Below, piece after piece: positions 14,991-16,636 of a stretch of DNA of 16,636 bases (the first letter of the stretch is position 1; each line of letters begins with the position of its first letter). Both the position numbers and the translations under genes were made by a program. The stretch spans positions 1 through 16,636 of the forward strand of contig JBEKEO010000052.1 of the NCBI GenBank assembly GCA_050013795.1. The letters run 5' to 3'. The notes beneath the pieces are model-generated. The model was not told the DNA's origin, searched no databases, and saw nothing but the letters and a program-made list of their open reading frames with translations. This DNA is from CAWHOW01 sp050013795 (GTDB taxonomy: Bacteria > Bacteroidota > Bacteroidia > Bacteroidales > CG2-30-32-10).

Positions 14991-15716
14991 ATGAAAAAAA
15001 TATGGATCATCGCAAAGAAAGAGCTTCGGTCATTTTTCGATTCGTTAATGGCTTATGTAATGATTGTTCTGTTCCTTGGCTTCAGCGGGTTCTTTACCTG
15101 GCTTTTCGGAAGTGATGTTTTTCTTGTCAACCAGGCAAGTTTGCAATCATTCTTTAACATAGCTTTTTGGACGCTTTTCTTTTTCATCCCTGCTATTACG
15201 ATGGGTTTACTGGCTGATGAAAAGAAATCCGGAACCATTGAATTGCTTATTACAAAGCCTGTAAGCTACTGGCAGATCATCTTTGGTAAATTCCTTGCAG
15301 CATTCCTGCTTATAGCTATTACACTGGCATTAACCATTCCTTACTATATAACCGTTGCAAGCATTGGCAAGATTGATCATGGTGCGGTGTGGATGGGTTA
15401 TCTTGGCTTATTGCTGATGAGCGCTTCATATATCAGTATTGGACTTTTTGCAAGCAGTATCACCAACAACCAGATAGTTTCATTCTTGATGGCTTTATTC
15501 ATAGGTATCTTCTTTCATCTGATATTCGGTTTGATTGGAAGCAGCATGGGCGGATTCATGAATACTATATTTAGTTATCTGAGCCTGCAAACACATTATG
15601 ATTCCATGTCGAGAGGAGTAATTGATTCAAAGGACATCATCTATTTTGCTTCACTTATTCTGATTGGATTAATAGGAACCGAGCTTGCATTGGTAAAGAA
15701 AACACAGGCTAATTAA
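14991..15716 (+). CDS. gldF: GldF, ABC transporter permease subunit
   Basis: The protein has 241 residues, usual for GldF. The amphipathic start MKKIWIIAKKELRSFFDS is typical of ABC-2 type permeases. About six hydrophobic segments follow (near 19-40, 54-75, 100-125, 134-157, 162-190 and 213-233). The loop ADEKKSGTIELLITKPVS after the second segment is the conserved ABC-2 coupling region contacting the ATPase. It lies between gldA and gldG, with 21 and 32 bp gaps. The protein is an inner-membrane subunit of the GldAFG exporter, whose cargo is unknown. Confidence 0.92.
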   Translation: MKKIWIIAKKELRSFFDSLMAYVMIVLFLGFSGFFTWLFGSDVFLVNQASLQSFFNIAFWTLFFFIPAITMGLLADEKKSGTIELLITKPVSYWQIIFGKFLAAFLLIAITLALTIPYYITVASIGKIDHGAVWMGYLGLLLMSASYISIGLFASSITNNQIVSFLMALFIGIFFHLIFGLIGSSMGGFMNTIFSYLSLQTHYDSMSRGVIDSKDIIYFASLILIGLIGTELALVKKTQAN

Positions 15717-15748
15717 TATGGGTAATTTGTAATTAACTTAATAAATTA

Positions 15749-16636
15749 ATGTATATGAAAAACAAGAAATCAGTTATCACATATATTTCTTTAGTTATCG
15801 GGGTGTTGATTTTATTGAATATTTTATCCGACAGGTTTTTCCTACGCCTCGACTTTACTGCCGACAAACGTTTTACTTTAAGCAAGGCGACCAAAGATAT
15901 CCTTGATTCTTTAAAGCAGACCGTAACAGTTACCGCTTATATAAGCGAAGAGTTACCTTCCGATTTTTCTTCGCTACGTCGTGATTTCAAAGACGAACTT
16001 ATCGAATATTCCAACCGTTCGAATGGAAAAGTGATGTACGAATTTGTAAACCCTAACAAGGATGATAATGCCGAGCAGAAAGCAAACCAGGAAGGAATTA
16101 GTCCTGTATTGATAAACGTGAGGGAGAAAGACCAGGTGAAGCAACAAAAAGCTTTTATGGGCGCAGTGCTTCGTTATGGCGACAGGAAAGAAGTAATTCC
16201 TTTTATTAAGCCCGGTGCCGCTATGGAATACAGTCTTTCTACAAGCATTAAAAAGATGACCATCAGCAACAAGCTTAAAATAGGTTTTCTTGAAGGACAT
16301 GGCGAAACCTCTTTGAATTCGATGGTGCAAACGCTGCAGGCACTTTCTGTTTTATACGATGTTGAACCCGTTAACCTGAAAGATTCTTCAGTAAATCTGA
16401 GTAAATATAAAACGCTTGTAATGGTGTATCCTAAAGATACTGTTAAGCCCGTTTACTTAAAGAAACTGGATGACTATCTTGCCACAGGTAAAAGCCTTTA
16501 TATGGCATTGAGCAGGGTTGCAGGAAATCTTCAGAAATCAACGGGAGCTTCTGTATATACAGGCTTTGAAGACTGGCTTGAAAAAAAAGGAGTGAAAATT
16601 GATCCTAATTTTATTATCGACGAGAATTGCGGAAAT
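15749..16636 (+). CDS. gldG: GldG, auxiliary subunit of the GldAFG transporter (partial, 3' end beyond window)
   Basis: The frame is open to the right edge (about 296 codons). Start codons are ATG 15749 or ATG 15755 (MYMKNKK); the second would suit the family's MKNKK-type start. One membrane helix lies near residues 9-26 (VITYISLVIGVLILLNIL). It is followed by the typical RLDFTADKRFTLSKATKDIL phrase and a periplasmic GldG/ABC-auxiliary domain with GFLEGHGE and KTLVMVYPKD. The C-terminal half and second helix expected of the family are missing because of the window edge. It is the last visible gene of the gldAFG operon. Confidence 0.9.
   Translation, partial: MYMKNKKSVITYISLVIGVLILLNILSDRFFLRLDFTADKRFTLSKATKDILDSLKQTVTVTAYISEELPSDFSSLRRDFKDELIEYSNRSNGKVMYEFVNPNKDDNAEQKANQEGISPVLINVREKDQVKQQKAFMGAVLRYGDRKEVIPFIKPGAAMEYSLSTSIKKMTISNKLKIGFLEGHGETSLNSMVQTLQALSVLYDVEPVNLKDSSVNLSKYKTLVMVYPKDTVKPVYLKKLDDYLATGKSLYMALSRVAGNLQKSTGASVYTGFEDWLEKKGVKIDPNFIIDENCGN

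Noticed and set aside
15974..16330. Minus-strand ORF of 118 codons
   Set aside because: It is antisense to gldG, whose frame is supported by family phrases.

Overview
The window looks like a chromosomal segment of an AT-rich member of the Bacteroidota. Evidence: a GldA-GldF-GldG cluster; a protein with a gliding-motility-associated (type B) type IX secretion C-terminal domain; a Bacteroidota-type 'putative porin'; a clear TTTG-N20-TAnnTTTG promoter, which is the Bacteroidota rather than the sigma70 consensus; and little Shine-Dalgarno signal ahead of the genes. No rRNA, tRNA, CRISPR, transposase, integrase or phage gene is visible.

Layout. (1) 1-2171, minus strand: an exported beta-barrel protein followed 6 bp later by a large TMTC-type GT-C membrane protein with TPRs, which runs off the left edge. 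A good promoter (2139-2171) drives the pair. (2) 2172-2774: a non-coding stretch with a 21-bp-period tandem array, a second degenerate 21-bp block and a terminator. (3) 2775-8592, minus strand: a three-gene surface operon. It holds a type IX-sorted protein and then two long fibre-like proteins built as signal peptide, conserved N-terminal module, collagen-like Gly-X-Y tract, beta-roll/beta-helix repeats and a shared C-terminal module. (4) 8593-8970: an AT-rich divergent intergenic region. (5) Plus strand: a zinc alcohol dehydrogenase and a Porin_10-type outer-membrane protein. (6) 12107-12598, minus strand: a YkgJ-type cysteine-cluster protein, convergent with the porin. (7) 12599-13054: intergenic DNA with a second 21-bp-period array, then a plus-strand exported protein with a His/Gly-rich loop and a membrane helix. 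(8) 14037-16636: gldA, gldF and gldG (partial).

The common theme is the cell envelope: nearly every gene codes for a secreted, outer-membrane or inner-membrane transport protein. The surface operon suggests trimeric, collagen-like fibres made together with a type IX-secreted partner; this is inferred from domain architecture only.

The most unusual signal is the pair of 21-bp tandem arrays at 2317-2652 and 12782-12970. Their sequences differ, but both reduce to the same scheme: an 11-bp core of the form GTG-N5-CAC plus a 10-bp spacer. Each lies in an intergenic region upstream of a gene for an exported protein. A third degenerate 21-bp block lies at 2219-2281. I do not recognise this as a named repeat family. 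The second notable signal is a 300-bp patch about 96% identical between the two fibre genes, whose other parts have diverged strongly; this suggests gene conversion or modular assembly.
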